Part shown: piece after piece, positions 1 through 8,600 of the stretch | Layout: each line of letters begins with the position of its first letter | Numbering within the stretch: position 1 is the stretch's first letter | Assembly: GCA_016185865.1 (NCBI GenBank) | Contig: JACPMU010000076.1 | Span: 1-14,872 of the forward strand | Source of the DNA: Candidatus Woesearchaeota archaeon | GTDB taxonomy: Archaea; Nanobdellota; Nanobdellia; Woesearchaeales; GW2011-AR4 | Length of the DNA stretch: 14,872 nt | Reading direction: 5' to 3' | Notes under the pieces: model-generated | Seen by the model: the letters and a program-made list of their open reading frames with translations, nothing else | Databases searched by the model: none | Told to the model about the DNA's origin: nothing | Position numbers and translations under genes: made by a program

Positions 1-11
1 CGGGCAATAAA

Positions 12-3000
12 ATGGCAAACAACAATTATATGCTAAAAAAGATCGATTTTGCATACGAAGCAGCAAACAAGGCAAGGTCTAAAGGGTATGATCCGGAAGA
101 TACAGTGAACATACCGCTTGCCAAAAACATGGCAGAAAGAGTTGAGGGATTGGTAAGCGTTGCAGCTCCCCAAATAATGAGTAAAGGAATCCCGCAAAGG
201 ATAAAGGAGCTTGAGGCAATTTACGGAAAGCTTGACTGGAGGGTTGCGCTCAAGATATCTTTGGAAACCACACAGCAGAAATTCTGCAAGTTTGAAACAC
301 AAAAGGAAGCCATTGAAACAGGCATCAGAATAGGGCTAGCTTACCTGACACTTGGAGTTGTTGCATCCCCGCTTGAAGGCTTTGTTGAATTGAAAGCAAA
401 AAAAAGAGCGGATGGAAAGGAATACCTTTCTCTTATGTACTCAGGCCCGATACGAAGCGCAGGCGGAACAGCAGGCGCTCTAAGCGTAATAATAGCAGAC
501 TACATAAGGATTAACATGGGTTATGATGCCTATGACCCTTCAGAAAAGGAGATAAGAAGAATGGTGACAGAGCTTTATGATTATCATGAAAGAATCACGA
601 ATTTGCAATATCTCCCGAGCGAAAAAGAAATAAGATTTCTTATGAGCAACATGCCTGTGCAGATAGACGGAGATGCGTCAGAAGAAATAGAGGTGTCAAA
701 CTACAAGGATGTTGCCAGGATAGAAACCAACAGAGTAAGAAGCGGGCCATGCCTTGTCATAGGGGAATGCGTATCACAAAAAGCAGCCAAGATATGGCCG
801 CAGCTCAAGAAATGGTGCAATGAGTTTGGGCTTGAGCACTGGTCATTTTTGCAGGAATTTATTCAATTGCAAAAAGAAACAAAGGCAAAAGAAAAGTCAG
901 CAAGAAAGGGAATTGTGCCTATCTATACATATATACAGGACCTTGTTGCAGGAAGGCCTGTTTTAACACACCCTTTAGGTGTTGGAGGTTTTCGCTTAAG
1001 GTATGGAAGATGCAGGACATCAGGATACTCTGCAACAGCAATCCATCCTGCTACATTAATTATTCTTAACAAGTATATAGCAATAGGCACTCAATTAAAG
1101 GTTGAAAGGCCCGGAAAGGCAACTGCAATAACCATATGCGACTCCATAGAAGGGCCTATAATAAAATTAAATGACGACAGTGTTGTAAAAGTTGATACGG
1201 AGCAAAAGGCAAAAGAAATTGAGAATTCTGTAAAAGAAATATTGTTTTTGGGTGACATACTGATAAGCTACGGCGATTTTTTTAACAGGGCGCATACACT
1301 TGCGCCAGCAGGATATTGCGAGGAGTGGTGGCTGCAGGAGCTTGAGAAATCAGCAACAGACATGTTCGGCTCTTTGGAATATGGAAAAATATCTAAATTG
1401 ACTGGCATAGATTTGGATTATCTTCAAAAATTAACAAATAAATTTTTTTTTGAGAAGCCGGATGCAGGAACAGCCATTGCATTAAGCAAGACTATGAATA
1501 TACCCTTGCACCCCTGCTACACTTACCACTGGAAAACAATTTCTAAAGAAGATTTTATAGAGGTGGCAAAATGGATTTCATCTGCGCAAACTGAATTTGA
1601 TGAGAGCAATATTAATAAAATTGTATTGCCAAAAAATGAAGCAGGCAAAAGAACACTTGAGCTGCTTGGAATCCCTCATCTTTTTGTCAACAATGAATTC
1701 ACGATAATAGAAAAAGATGATGCACAAATATTACATACAATATTGAAAATTGATGACAATAATTTCTACCAGCAATACAAAAATTCAGATATTGAGGATG
1801 TTCTTGACATCATAAATTCTTATTCTGAGATAAAAATCAGGGACAAGTCAGGCACTTTCATAGGGGCAAGGATGGGAAGGCCTGAAAAGGCGAAAGTAAG
1901 AAAGCTTGACGGCAACCCAAACACACTATTTCCCATTGGAAAACAGGGTGGAAAATTAAGGTCATTCCGAAGCGCGCTTGAAATCGGGAATGTAGAAGCA
2001 GAATTTCCTGTTTATTTCTGCGATAATTGTAAAAAAGAAACAATCCTCAGCGTATGCGAACAGTGCGACGCAAAAGCAAACAAGCTGGCGCATTGTGAGA
2101 AATGCGGTTTGGTTGGAGCATGCGCGCATGACAAGGTTGCCCAATATAAAAAACAGACAATTGACATCAATCATTACTTCAGGAGCATTCTGAAAAAATT
2201 AGGGATGCAGCAGTACCCTGACCTGATAAAAGGGGTAAGAGGAACATCAAACAAAAACCACATTCCCGAGCATTTTGCAAAAGGAATCCTAAGGGCAAAA
2301 TATGATGTGTATGTCAATAGGGACGGCACAACAAGATATGACATGACACAGCTGCCAATCACCCATTTCAAGCCAAAGGAAATCGGAACTTCCGTTAGGG
2401 AACTGGTCAGCATGGGGTATGATAAGGATATTGATGGAAATAATCTAACAGACACAGAACAAATTTTAGAACTGAAGCCGCAGGATATTATACTGCCGAA
2501 ATGCGAGGATGCTCCTGAGCTTGGGGCTGACAAGATTCTTTACAATATAAGCATGTTTATTGATGAGTTGCTTGTTTCGCTTTATAATTTAAAAAAATTT
2601 TACAGCCTGAGGTCAGAGAAAGACCTTGTTGGGCATCTTGTTGTTGCATTGGCTCCGCATACATCAGCAGGCATTGTTGGCAGGATAATCGGATTTTCAA
2701 AGACACAGGCATTTTACGCTCATCCTTTGTTTCATGCAGCTACTCGTAGAGATTGCGATGGCGATGAGGCATCTGTCACATTGCTGATGGATGCACTGCT
2801 TAACTTTTCAAGGCAATTTTTGCCTGATTCAAGGGGCTCAACGCAGGATGCTCCTTTGGTTTTGACATCTGTATTAGTACCAACAGAGGTTGATGACATG
2901 ATATTTGACCTTGATGTTGCTTCGCAATATCCTCTTGATTTTTACGAGGCAACCCAGCGGTATGAGCTGCCTTGGAATGTGAAAATAGAAAGGTTTGCGA

Positions 3001-3269
3001 ACATACTGAACAATGAAGGCAAGTACACAAAAATTGGATATACACCTCCTGTCAGCGACATTAATGCAGGAGTTAAATGCTCTTCATACAAGACGCTGCC
3101 TTCAATGGAAGACAAGCTGAAAGGACAGATGGAGCTGGCTGACAAGATACGGGCAGTTGACGCATCTGATGTTGCAAGGCTTGTCATAGAAAAGCATCTG
3201 CTTCGTGACATAAGGGGAAACTTAAGGAAATTTTCAATGCAGCAGTTCAGGTGCAGCAAGTGCACTTAA
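12..3269 (+). CDS. polC: DNA polymerase D (PolII) large subunit DP2, ended early by an in-frame TAA
   Basis: This is the catalytic large subunit of the archaeal replicative D-family polymerase, which works with the small subunit DP1 and PCNA. The 1085 residues show the conserved DP2 elements. The SGPIRSAGGT block lies at about residues 144-153 and a THPLGVGGFRLRYGR block near 320-335. A Cys cluster (C670/C673, C682/C685, C695/C698) forms zinc knuckles. The catalytic DCDGD has its Asp pair at D916 and D918. No intein is present. The protein ends in FRCSKCT, the first knuckle (C1081/C1084) of the C-terminal zinc ribbon. The next codon is TAA, yet the same frame then continues with KYRRPPL, as in DP2 homologues such as that of Pyrococcus. 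One sense codon therefore appears to have become a stop, with no indel. The ATG at 12 opens a normal DP2 N-terminus; only 11 bases precede it, so no promoter can be judged. Family identification is very secure; whether the product is functional is open. Confidence 0.96.
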   Translation: MANNNYMLKKIDFAYEAANKARSKGYDPEDTVNIPLAKNMAERVEGLVSVAAPQIMSKGIPQRIKELEAIYGKLDWRVALKISLETTQQKFCKFETQKEAIETGIRIGLAYLTLGVVASPLEGFVELKAKKRADGKEYLSLMYSGPIRSAGGTAGALSVIIADYIRINMGYDAYDPSEKEIRRMVTELYDYHERITNLQYLPSEKEIRFLMSNMPVQIDGDASEEIEVSNYKDVARIETNRVRSGPCLVIGECVSQKAAKIWPQLKKWCNEFGLEHWSFLQEFIQLQKETKAKEKSARKGIVPIYTYIQDLVAGRPVLTHPLGVGGFRLRYGRCRTSGYSATAIHPATLIILNKYIAIGTQLKVERPGKATAITICDSIEGPIIKLNDDSVVKVDTEQKAKEIENSVKEILFLGDILISYGDFFNRAHTLAPAGYCEEWWLQELEKSATDMFGSLEYGKISKLTGIDLDYLQKLTNKFFFEKPDAGTAIALSKTMNIPLHPCYTYHWKTISKEDFIEVAKWISSAQTEFDESNINKIVLPKNEAGKRTLELLGIPHLFVNNEFTIIEKDDAQILHTILKIDDNNFYQQYKNSDIEDVLDIINSYSEIKIRDKSGTFIGARMGRPEKAKVRKLDGNPNTLFPIGKQGGKLRSFRSALEIGNVEAEFPVYFCDNCKKETILSVCEQCDAKANKLAHCEKCGLVGACAHDKVAQYKKQTIDINHYFRSILKKLGMQQYPDLIKGVRGTSNKNHIPEHFAKGILRAKYDVYVNRDGTTRYDMTQLPITHFKPKEIGTSVRELVSMGYDKDIDGNNLTDTEQILELKPQDIILPKCEDAPELGADKILYNISMFIDELLVSLYNLKKFYSLRSEKDLVGHLVVALAPHTSAGIVGRIIGFSKTQAFYAHPLFHAATRRDCDGDEASVTLLMDALLNFSRQFLPDSRGSTQDAPLVLTSVLVPTEVDDMIFDLDVASQYPLDFYEATQRYELPWNVKIERFANILNNEGKYTKIGYTPPVSDINAGVKCSSYKTLPSMEDKLKGQMELADKIRAVDASDVARLVIEKHLLRDIRGNLRKFSMQQFRCSKCT

Positions 3270-3275
3270 AAATAC

Positions 3276-3281
3276 AGGAGG
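3276..3281 (+). promoter_or_regulatory. AGGAGG Shine-Dalgarno-like site before the TTG of the DP2 tail
   Basis: A perfect AGGAGG lies 6 nt upstream of the TTG at 3288 and 7 nt after the TAA at 3267-3269. The same bases encode the conserved Arg-Arg of KYRRPP, and the next six bases (CCTCCT) encode Pro-Pro, so the site may be a coding coincidence. It is nevertheless ideally placed for translation to restart after the stop. Confidence 0.45.
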
Positions 3282-3287
3282 CCTCCT

Positions 3288-3503
3288 TTGACTGGGAAAT
3301 GTTTGGCGTGCGGCGGCAGATTAATATTCACAGTTTCCGAAGGCACAATCATCAAATATCTTGAGCCTGCAATCTCGCTTTCAGAAAAATACAACCTTCC
3401 ACCTTACCTAAAGCAGACATTGGCATTGACAAAAGACAGGATTGAAGGACTGTTCGGAAAAGAGAAGGACAAGCAGGAAGGATTAGGAAGATGGTTTGGG
3501 TAG
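3288..3503 (+). CDS. C-terminal tail of DP2 (zinc-ribbon half plus PIP box), separated by the TAA
   Basis: This 71-residue ORF is in the same frame as polC and reads as its missing end. It starts TGKCLACGGRLI, giving the second zinc knuckle (C5/C8) that should pair with C1081/C1084 of the main ORF. It continues with a helical stretch (IIKYLEPAISLSEKYNLPPYL), which resembles the Pyrococcus DP2 C-terminus. It ends QEGLGRWFG, a good PCNA-interacting PIP box of the QxxLxxWF type (Q63, L66, W69, F70). In PolD the DP2 C-terminal zinc domain is known to contact DP1, and the PIP box contacts PCNA. If the TAA is real, these functions must come from read-through, from a separate peptide started at this TTG, or be lost. 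The assumed start is TTG because a good AGGAGG precedes it. The open frame and intact motifs argue against old decay. Confidence 0.7.
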   Translation: MTGKCLACGGRLIFTVSEGTIIKYLEPAISLSEKYNLPPYLKQTLALTKDRIEGLFGKEKDKQEGLGRWFG

Positions 3504-3531
3504 AAAAATTTAGATATGTTAACTTGAGAGA

Positions 3532-4191
3532 TTATTTTATATCAAATACTGCAGTTTGACTATTCACCAAATCAAACTGAAATGTGAATTTTAAACCTGA
3601 TGTGTTTTGTGGAATTTCAAAAGCCATATTTCCTCTTCTTTTCATCCCTGGAAGTAAATCTCCACCATCAAGTTTTTTATCCAGATAAGCAGTTCCCAAA
3701 CTGTAATCATAACTGTAACCAGCTGCATCTGAAACTCCAGCTGAAAAAATTGGGACTAAGGTGGTGGTTTTATCTGATTGTAAATTTTCAACCGTTATAT
3801 CAATTATAAGGAATTGATAACTTTCTTTTGGATTAAAATCAAGACTTGATTTATACTCTTCGCCACCCAGATTCATACTTTGTGTGTATGTTATCTTATC
3901 ATTAAAACTAAAACTATTTAACGTTATTTTTAACCTACCATCAGAGGCACTTTCACCAACTTTAAATGTTACAATTTTTAGTTTTTCTGGCTCAGTAATT
4001 TTTTCGACAGGAGTTTTAGGAGGTGATTCGCTGGAAGGAGTTGAAGTTTTTGGTAAAGGAACATTAGTGTTAAAATCTTCCACTTTTCTTGGTTGTTGGT
4101 ATTGCCTATCAGTAGTACAAGCACTAACAAAAATAATAACCAAAATAGCGGAAACAAATAAATAACTTTTAACCCCCATATAAAACATCAA
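3532..4191 (-). CDS. Secreted lipoprotein with DUF4352-like domain
   Basis: The 219-residue protein is predicted to be exported and anchored outside the cytoplasmic membrane. A hydrophobic segment at about residues 9-22 is followed by a lipobox, VSAC, with Cys25 as the lipidation site. A low-complexity linker rich in Ser, Pro, Thr and Lys (about 26-70) leads to a beta-rich domain at about 75-219. Its pattern (FKVGESASDGRLKITLNS, then FLIIDITVENLQSD, then LLPGMKRRGNMAFEIP) is typical of DUF4352 domains. Those domains occur in Gram-positive and archaeal lipoproteins and have no defined enzymatic role. The start is uncertain: ATGs at 4191, 4188 and 4179 are all possible, and the last gives a more usual signal peptide beginning MGVKSYLF. 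Codons are strongly AT-rich. It converges on the polC tail with only 28 bases between them. Function in the cell is unknown. Confidence 0.75.
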   Translation of the reverse strand: MMFYMGVKSYLFVSAILVIIFVSACTTDRQYQQPRKVEDFNTNVPLPKTSTPSSESPPKTPVEKITEPEKLKIVTFKVGESASDGRLKITLNSFSFNDKITYTQSMNLGGEEYKSSLDFNPKESYQFLIIDITVENLQSDKTTTLVPIFSAGVSDAAGYSYDYSLGTAYLDKKLDGGDLLPGMKRRGNMAFEIPQNTSGLKFTFQFDLVNSQTAVFDIK

Positions 4192-4223
4192 ACTTGAAGT
4201 CTTTAATAAATTTCTCTTTTTAT

Positions 4224-4231
4224 TTTATAAA
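4224..4231 (-). promoter_or_regulatory. TATA box of the lipoprotein gene
   Basis: A perfect TTTATAAA lies in an AT-rich stretch about 36 nt upstream of the ATG at 4191. With the usual archaeal spacing of about 26 nt, transcription would start near 4201, leaving a leader of about 10 nt. A weaker TTTATTAA-like element at about 4203-4210 would instead suit the ATG at 4179. Confidence 0.45.
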
Positions 4232-4281
4232 ATTTATATTTTAAAGCAATATCTCTATGAACATTTTTCCAAAAACACTCC

Positions 4282-4692
4282 TTATATCTTCGCCTTAACA
4301 ATGTTCTTCACGCCGCAAGCTGCGCACTTCATATAAGTCAAATCCCCTTCTTTCTCGAGCTTTGTGTCGGGCTTGCCGCACTCAAGGCAGAGAACGAACT
4401 CGTTTGCATACTGCCGTATCTTTTCGTTAATCCTTGAGGCAGGAACCTTTGTTCCAAGAATCAGAGAGCCGCTTTTCTTTATCTCGCCGGGAGTTGCAAG
4501 CTCCTTCAGCACATATTTCAGCATATGGCTGACATCCCTTCTTAATGTTGAGGCTATTTGGAGAAAATTTGTGATTATTGTGCGGTTGCCCTGGATATGG
4601 CCAAGCGCTTTCGGTATCTCAAACCTTTCCTTTAGAAAAACAACCTCAGGCAGGCTCTTTCTTACATCCTCAAGCATCTTTTTGTAATCCAT
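4282..4692 (-). CDS. Translation initiation factor aIF2 subunit beta
   Basis: This is the beta subunit of the archaeal aIF2 heterotrimer, which delivers initiator Met-tRNA to the small ribosomal subunit. At 136 residues it has the normal archaeal length and lacks the eukaryotic Lys-rich N-terminus. The N-terminal helix (about 1-20) is the part that binds aIF2-gamma in known structures. The alpha/beta core follows, with the family block ALGHIQGNRTIITNF at about 29-43. The C-terminal zinc ribbon carries C102/C105 (CLEC) and C123/C126 (CAAC). The gene is divergent from the SpoIIM-family gene, with 81 bases between the starts. A TTTATAAA centred 26.5 nt upstream of this ATG suggests leaderless initiation and supports the chosen start. 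Confusion with the eIF5 N-terminal domain is unlikely in an archaeon. Confidence 0.95.
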   Translation of the reverse strand: MDYKKMLEDVRKSLPEVVFLKERFEIPKALGHIQGNRTIITNFLQIASTLRRDVSHMLKYVLKELATPGEIKKSGSLILGTKVPASRINEKIRQYANEFVLCLECGKPDTKLEKEGDLTYMKCAACGVKNIVKAKI

Positions 4693-4714
4693 ACCATCGA
4701 AGAACAGCGCCTGA

Positions 4715-4722
4715 TTTATAAA
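4715..4722 (-). promoter_or_regulatory. TATA box of the aIF2-beta gene
   Basis: TTTATAAA is centred at 4718.5, 26.5 nt before the A of the ATG at 4692. With standard archaeal TATA-to-start spacing, transcription would begin at or within a base or two of the ATG, giving a leaderless mRNA. No Shine-Dalgarno sequence is present. Confidence 0.65.
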
Positions 4723-4743
4723 TTTAATTACTCAGGCAAAAAA

Positions 4744-4750
4744 TATATAA
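4744..4750 (+). promoter_or_regulatory. TATA box of the SpoIIM-family gene
   Basis: TATATAA lies in an A-rich context, centred at 4747, 27 nt before the ATG at 4774. It forms a compact divergent promoter pair with the aIF2-beta box, the two centres being 28 bp apart. No Shine-Dalgarno sequence is visible, so leaderless translation is likely. Confidence 0.6.
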
Positions 4751-4773
4751 ACAAACTGCATAAGTAAAGCAGC

Positions 4774-5625
4774 ATGGTAGTCGAGGCATTGCTTAACCCG
4801 TTCAAGGCCGAAAAAAACCCATGGGAGATGTTCTTTCTCGGATTTTTGTACACCTCAATAGGCATACTCCTTTCATTATGGATATTCAGGAACGAAGCAA
4901 GCCTGATCATGGTGTTCATGATAACAATCGCGGCTTTGCCGATATTCTACAACACAGCTAAATTAGAGGAAAGCAAGGACATGATGATGGACAATGAAAC
5001 AGCAATCCTAAAAGAGCACAACAAGGCAATCTCATTTTTCATGTACATGTTCATAGGAATCACTATAGCGTGCGCTGTGTGGTACACCTTTCTCCCAACA
5101 TCAACCACAAACAGCCTTTTTGACAAGCAGACAGGGACAATACAGGCCATAAACAACCAGGTCACCGGAAATGTAATCTACAATGTAAGCATATTCTGGA
5201 AGATATTCTTCAACAATTTCAAGGTCATGGCATTCTCAATCTTGTTCTCTTTTATCTACGGAGCTGGCGCAATATTCATACTTGCATGGAACGCGACTGT
5301 AATCGGGGCTGCAATCGGAAACTTCATAAGGGCAAACATAAGCAGCTACACAAGCTCTTTTGGATTATTGGATGCAGGAAACTATTTTCATGTTGTCTCG
5401 CTCGGTTTATTGAAATATTCAATACACGGCATTCCAGAGATAGCGGCGTATTTCTACGGAGGCCTTGCAGGAGGAATACTTTCAGTTGCGCTGATAAGAA
5501 AGCACTTCAAATCAGAGAAATTCCCTATTATAATGAAGGACTTCTCAGAAATGACGCTTATAGGAGTTGGATTTCTTATTGCAGCTGCATTTCTCGAAGT
5601 TTACATAACTCCAATTTTATTCTAG
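4774..5625 (+). CDS. SpoIIM-family (stage II sporulation protein M / DUF95) integral membrane protein
   Basis: This 283-residue polytopic membrane protein has about six hydrophobic segments, the clearest near residues 18-38, 42-60, 86-108, 148-180, 222-245 and 262-281. The C-terminal half shows the SpoIIM pattern. FFNNFKVMAFSILFS is followed by a Gly-rich membrane segment (YGAGAIFILAWNATVIGAA), and HGIPEIAAYFYGGLAGG begins at H218 with the conserved His and Glu. In Bacillus, SpoIIM takes part in septal peptidoglycan breakdown during engulfment. Archaeal members are common, have no established role, and there is no sporulation here. The start at 4774 is supported by a TATA box at leaderless spacing. 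The last 9 bases overlap the end of the convergent MCM gene. A function in membrane remodelling or division would be inference only. Confidence 0.85.
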   Translation: MVVEALLNPFKAEKNPWEMFFLGFLYTSIGILLSLWIFRNEASLIMVFMITIAALPIFYNTAKLEESKDMMMDNETAILKEHNKAISFFMYMFIGITIACAVWYTFLPTSTTNSLFDKQTGTIQAINNQVTGNVIYNVSIFWKIFFNNFKVMAFSILFSFIYGAGAIFILAWNATVIGAAIGNFIRANISSYTSSFGLLDAGNYFHVVSLGLLKYSIHGIPEIAAYFYGGLAGGILSVALIRKHFKSEKFPIIMKDFSEMTLIGVGFLIAAAFLEVYITPILF

Positions 5626-8600
5626 AACTTTAAGCCTTCCGGGCCTTATCTCAAAAATATCGCCGTTCTCAAGAAGAGTGTTCAGCATTTTTTCTGCATC
5701 AGGGCTTCCGCAGCTTTTGATTATTTCATCAAAAGAAGCTCCATTTCCATCATCAAGCTTTTTAATAAGAGAGAAAACATCATGATTTTTTGAAGAATCA
5801 GCAAGACTTTCATTTACGGCTTTTGTAACACTCTCAATTATGCTGCTGTTTTTTAATTCAAGCTTTCTTACATAAGTCCATTTACTCTCTTCAATTTTTT
5901 TGAAAATCTCAGGCATGATGTATTTTTCATTATTGAACTCCCTTATCTTCCCGATGACCAGAACAGCATCGCCGACATCAGCCTTTGAAAAATAAGAATT
6001 GTTTTCAAAGCTTCTCAGCTGTATTTTTCCAGTTCCGTCGTCAACAACAGCGCTTGAGTAATTAAATTCTTCAGACTTGTATATGACAGTGGCAATAATA
6101 TTTACCCTTGAAACATTTGTATTGCTCAACCTTATATTTCCCGAGAACTCCTCTTTTTCCAGATTCCCATTTAAACCGCGGTTTTTAGCCTCGGCAACAA
6201 CATCCTCTATCGGAATTGTCTTTCCGAGCTTTGTTTCCAGCTCTGTTATTATGTCCTTCAGAATCATTATATGGCTTCTTGCCGTTGATGTTATCCCTGT
6301 TGCTATCCTGTCAATGTCTATCTTGCCGGTTTCCTTGTCAAAGCCAACCTGCATCAAACAGTAATCCAGCAATTCTATTGCCTTTTTTGCATCCTTTCTT
6401 GTGACCCTCTCATCCAGCCTTGATTTTGCAGAAGCCTCGCTTAGCCTTATCAAAGCCTCAAGCTGCCTTGCAGAAATAGGTATTGTCCTTATGCTTCCCT
6501 CACTGCCTCCGCTTTTTCTCATTCTAAGATAAAAATCCTTTACTTCCTCCAAAGCGCCATCGGTTAATTTAGGGGATACTCTCTGCCTTGCGTAAGCAAC
6601 AAATTTTCTTAAAATATTTGTTGGGATTTCCGGCTCGTTCAAGTCAGGGGTCTGGTGCAATGCAAGCATGTGAGTGGCCATTCTTTCATCTTTTGTTTCT
6701 TCCGGAATATCTTTGATTGGAAATATCAAATCAAACCTGTTGATTAATGTCGGCGGCAAATCAATTTGATCAGCAATTATTCCGTAAGGATCAAACCTTC
6801 CGAACTTTGGGTTTGCTGCTGCAAGCACTGTTGTCCTTGCTATCAAAGTTGCCTGGATGTTGGCTTTGCTGATGCTTACTGTCTGGTTTTCAAGAGCCTC
6901 GTGCATTGCTGCCCTGTCTTCATTGCTCATCTTGTCAAGCTCATCAACGCAAACAAGCCCGTCATTGCTCAATACCATGGCACCTGCTTCCAGCGCCCAT
7001 CCTCTTAAGAATTCATCCCTTACAACAGCTGCTGTTATGCCTGCTCCGCTTACTCCCTTGCCGCTTACATATCGTCCTTTCGGAGCAATCTGTGTGATTC
7101 TTTTGAGCAAAGCACTTTTCCCCGAATTATGGCAGACAACACCATTTGCGATAAATGTATGGCTTACAGGCACTTCAAAATCGTATACATCCACAATTCC
7201 AGCTGGCTCAATTTTAACAACCCTTTCCCATCTCTGGAGTTTTTTTCTTTTTTGAACATAGCTTTTACTTTTTGTTACTTCCAAAACATTGTTTAATGCT
7301 TTTTTCTTTTTTTCAGAGTTAAAGCCTATGCATTTGGCAAACAACTCCATATCACGAGACCTTCTTATGCACAGATTATTGCTTATAATTCTGGATTGTA
7401 TACCAAAATAAAGAAGCAATAACTGCACATCTCGCAACAAGTCATGCGTGTTGGACTTTAATTGTATAGAAGTTCTTCCTCTTCCATTACCAAATGCACA
7501 ACCATCGGCTTCAAAAAGCCAGCTAATAAATTTTGCCACCACATGCCTCGGACTTTGGAAAATTTGCTGAGGAACTCTTTTGCTTGACAAAAATAAAAGC
7601 GATTGCGCAACCTGCCTGCTGTTAATCTCTAAAATATGCATCTGCTGTGTAGAAACTATCTTCCTCAAAAGCCCGCTTCCATCATCTATCGTCTTTACGC
7701 TTCCATTAATATTTTTTACATAAATTGACGGCTCTACATTAAATGTTTCTTTCCATAAGCCAGAAAGTTGGTTAATAAGGTCTCTTTCTTCATTATTAAC
7801 ATAAAGGGTTACTCTATAACCTCTTTTGTGAATATTTCCGTCTCCGATAACATAACCACATAAAGAAGCGAGTTCAGGAGTAAATTTTTCTGGAATAGAG
7901 ACTTCTTTCAAAAGTCCTGATTTTTTCTCCACTGTTGCAAACTTTGTCGGAACAAATTTTTTTACCATTGTCGGAACTTTTGGCATGACCCTGATTGGTG
8001 TGCCAAATAAAATTTCATCTGCCCTCTTCCAACCATCTTTCGTTAAGAAAGGCTGGTTGTATGTGCATATAACCTCCTTCCCAGTCTCAGTAATTACTTT
8101 AAGAACAGGCTGTTTCTGGTAATATTGAAACAAAGTTGCAAAATCATAATACTTATCTTTACCATCTCTTCTGATTTTAGTAACAATCTCTCTTATTGGC
8201 TGCAAGTGCCTATTTCCAAGGTTTTGTATTTTTTCCATTCCTTTGTATATCAATGCAACTTGTGAATCTCCTGCGATACAGCCAGGATCACCAACAAGCA
8301 AAATATGCATATCGCCCCTGCTCACTACCTTGTCGCTTCTGACCTTTCTAACGCCTCCCATCAGCTGAAGCAGCAAAGCCTCTTTTATTTTTTCATATCC
8401 ATAAATTGAAGGAGCAATGGAATTTACAAGCTTGTCATAGCCTTTCGGGTCATTCGCAATTTCAAGAATCTCTTTTTCCTCTTCCTCGCTTATGTTTACC
8501 TCGTAAAAAGTATCTTCTGTAGGATTTAAGTGATTGGCATCAATCATCAAGTCAAACCTTGTTGACTTTGCGCCGCTTTTTGATATAATAGGGACTTCTT

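Noticed and set aside
3267..3269. Reading the TAA as a reassigned or pyrrolysine codon
   Set aside because: Pyrrolysine uses TAG, and TAA ends three other genes in this window normally, so a general TAA reassignment does not fit.
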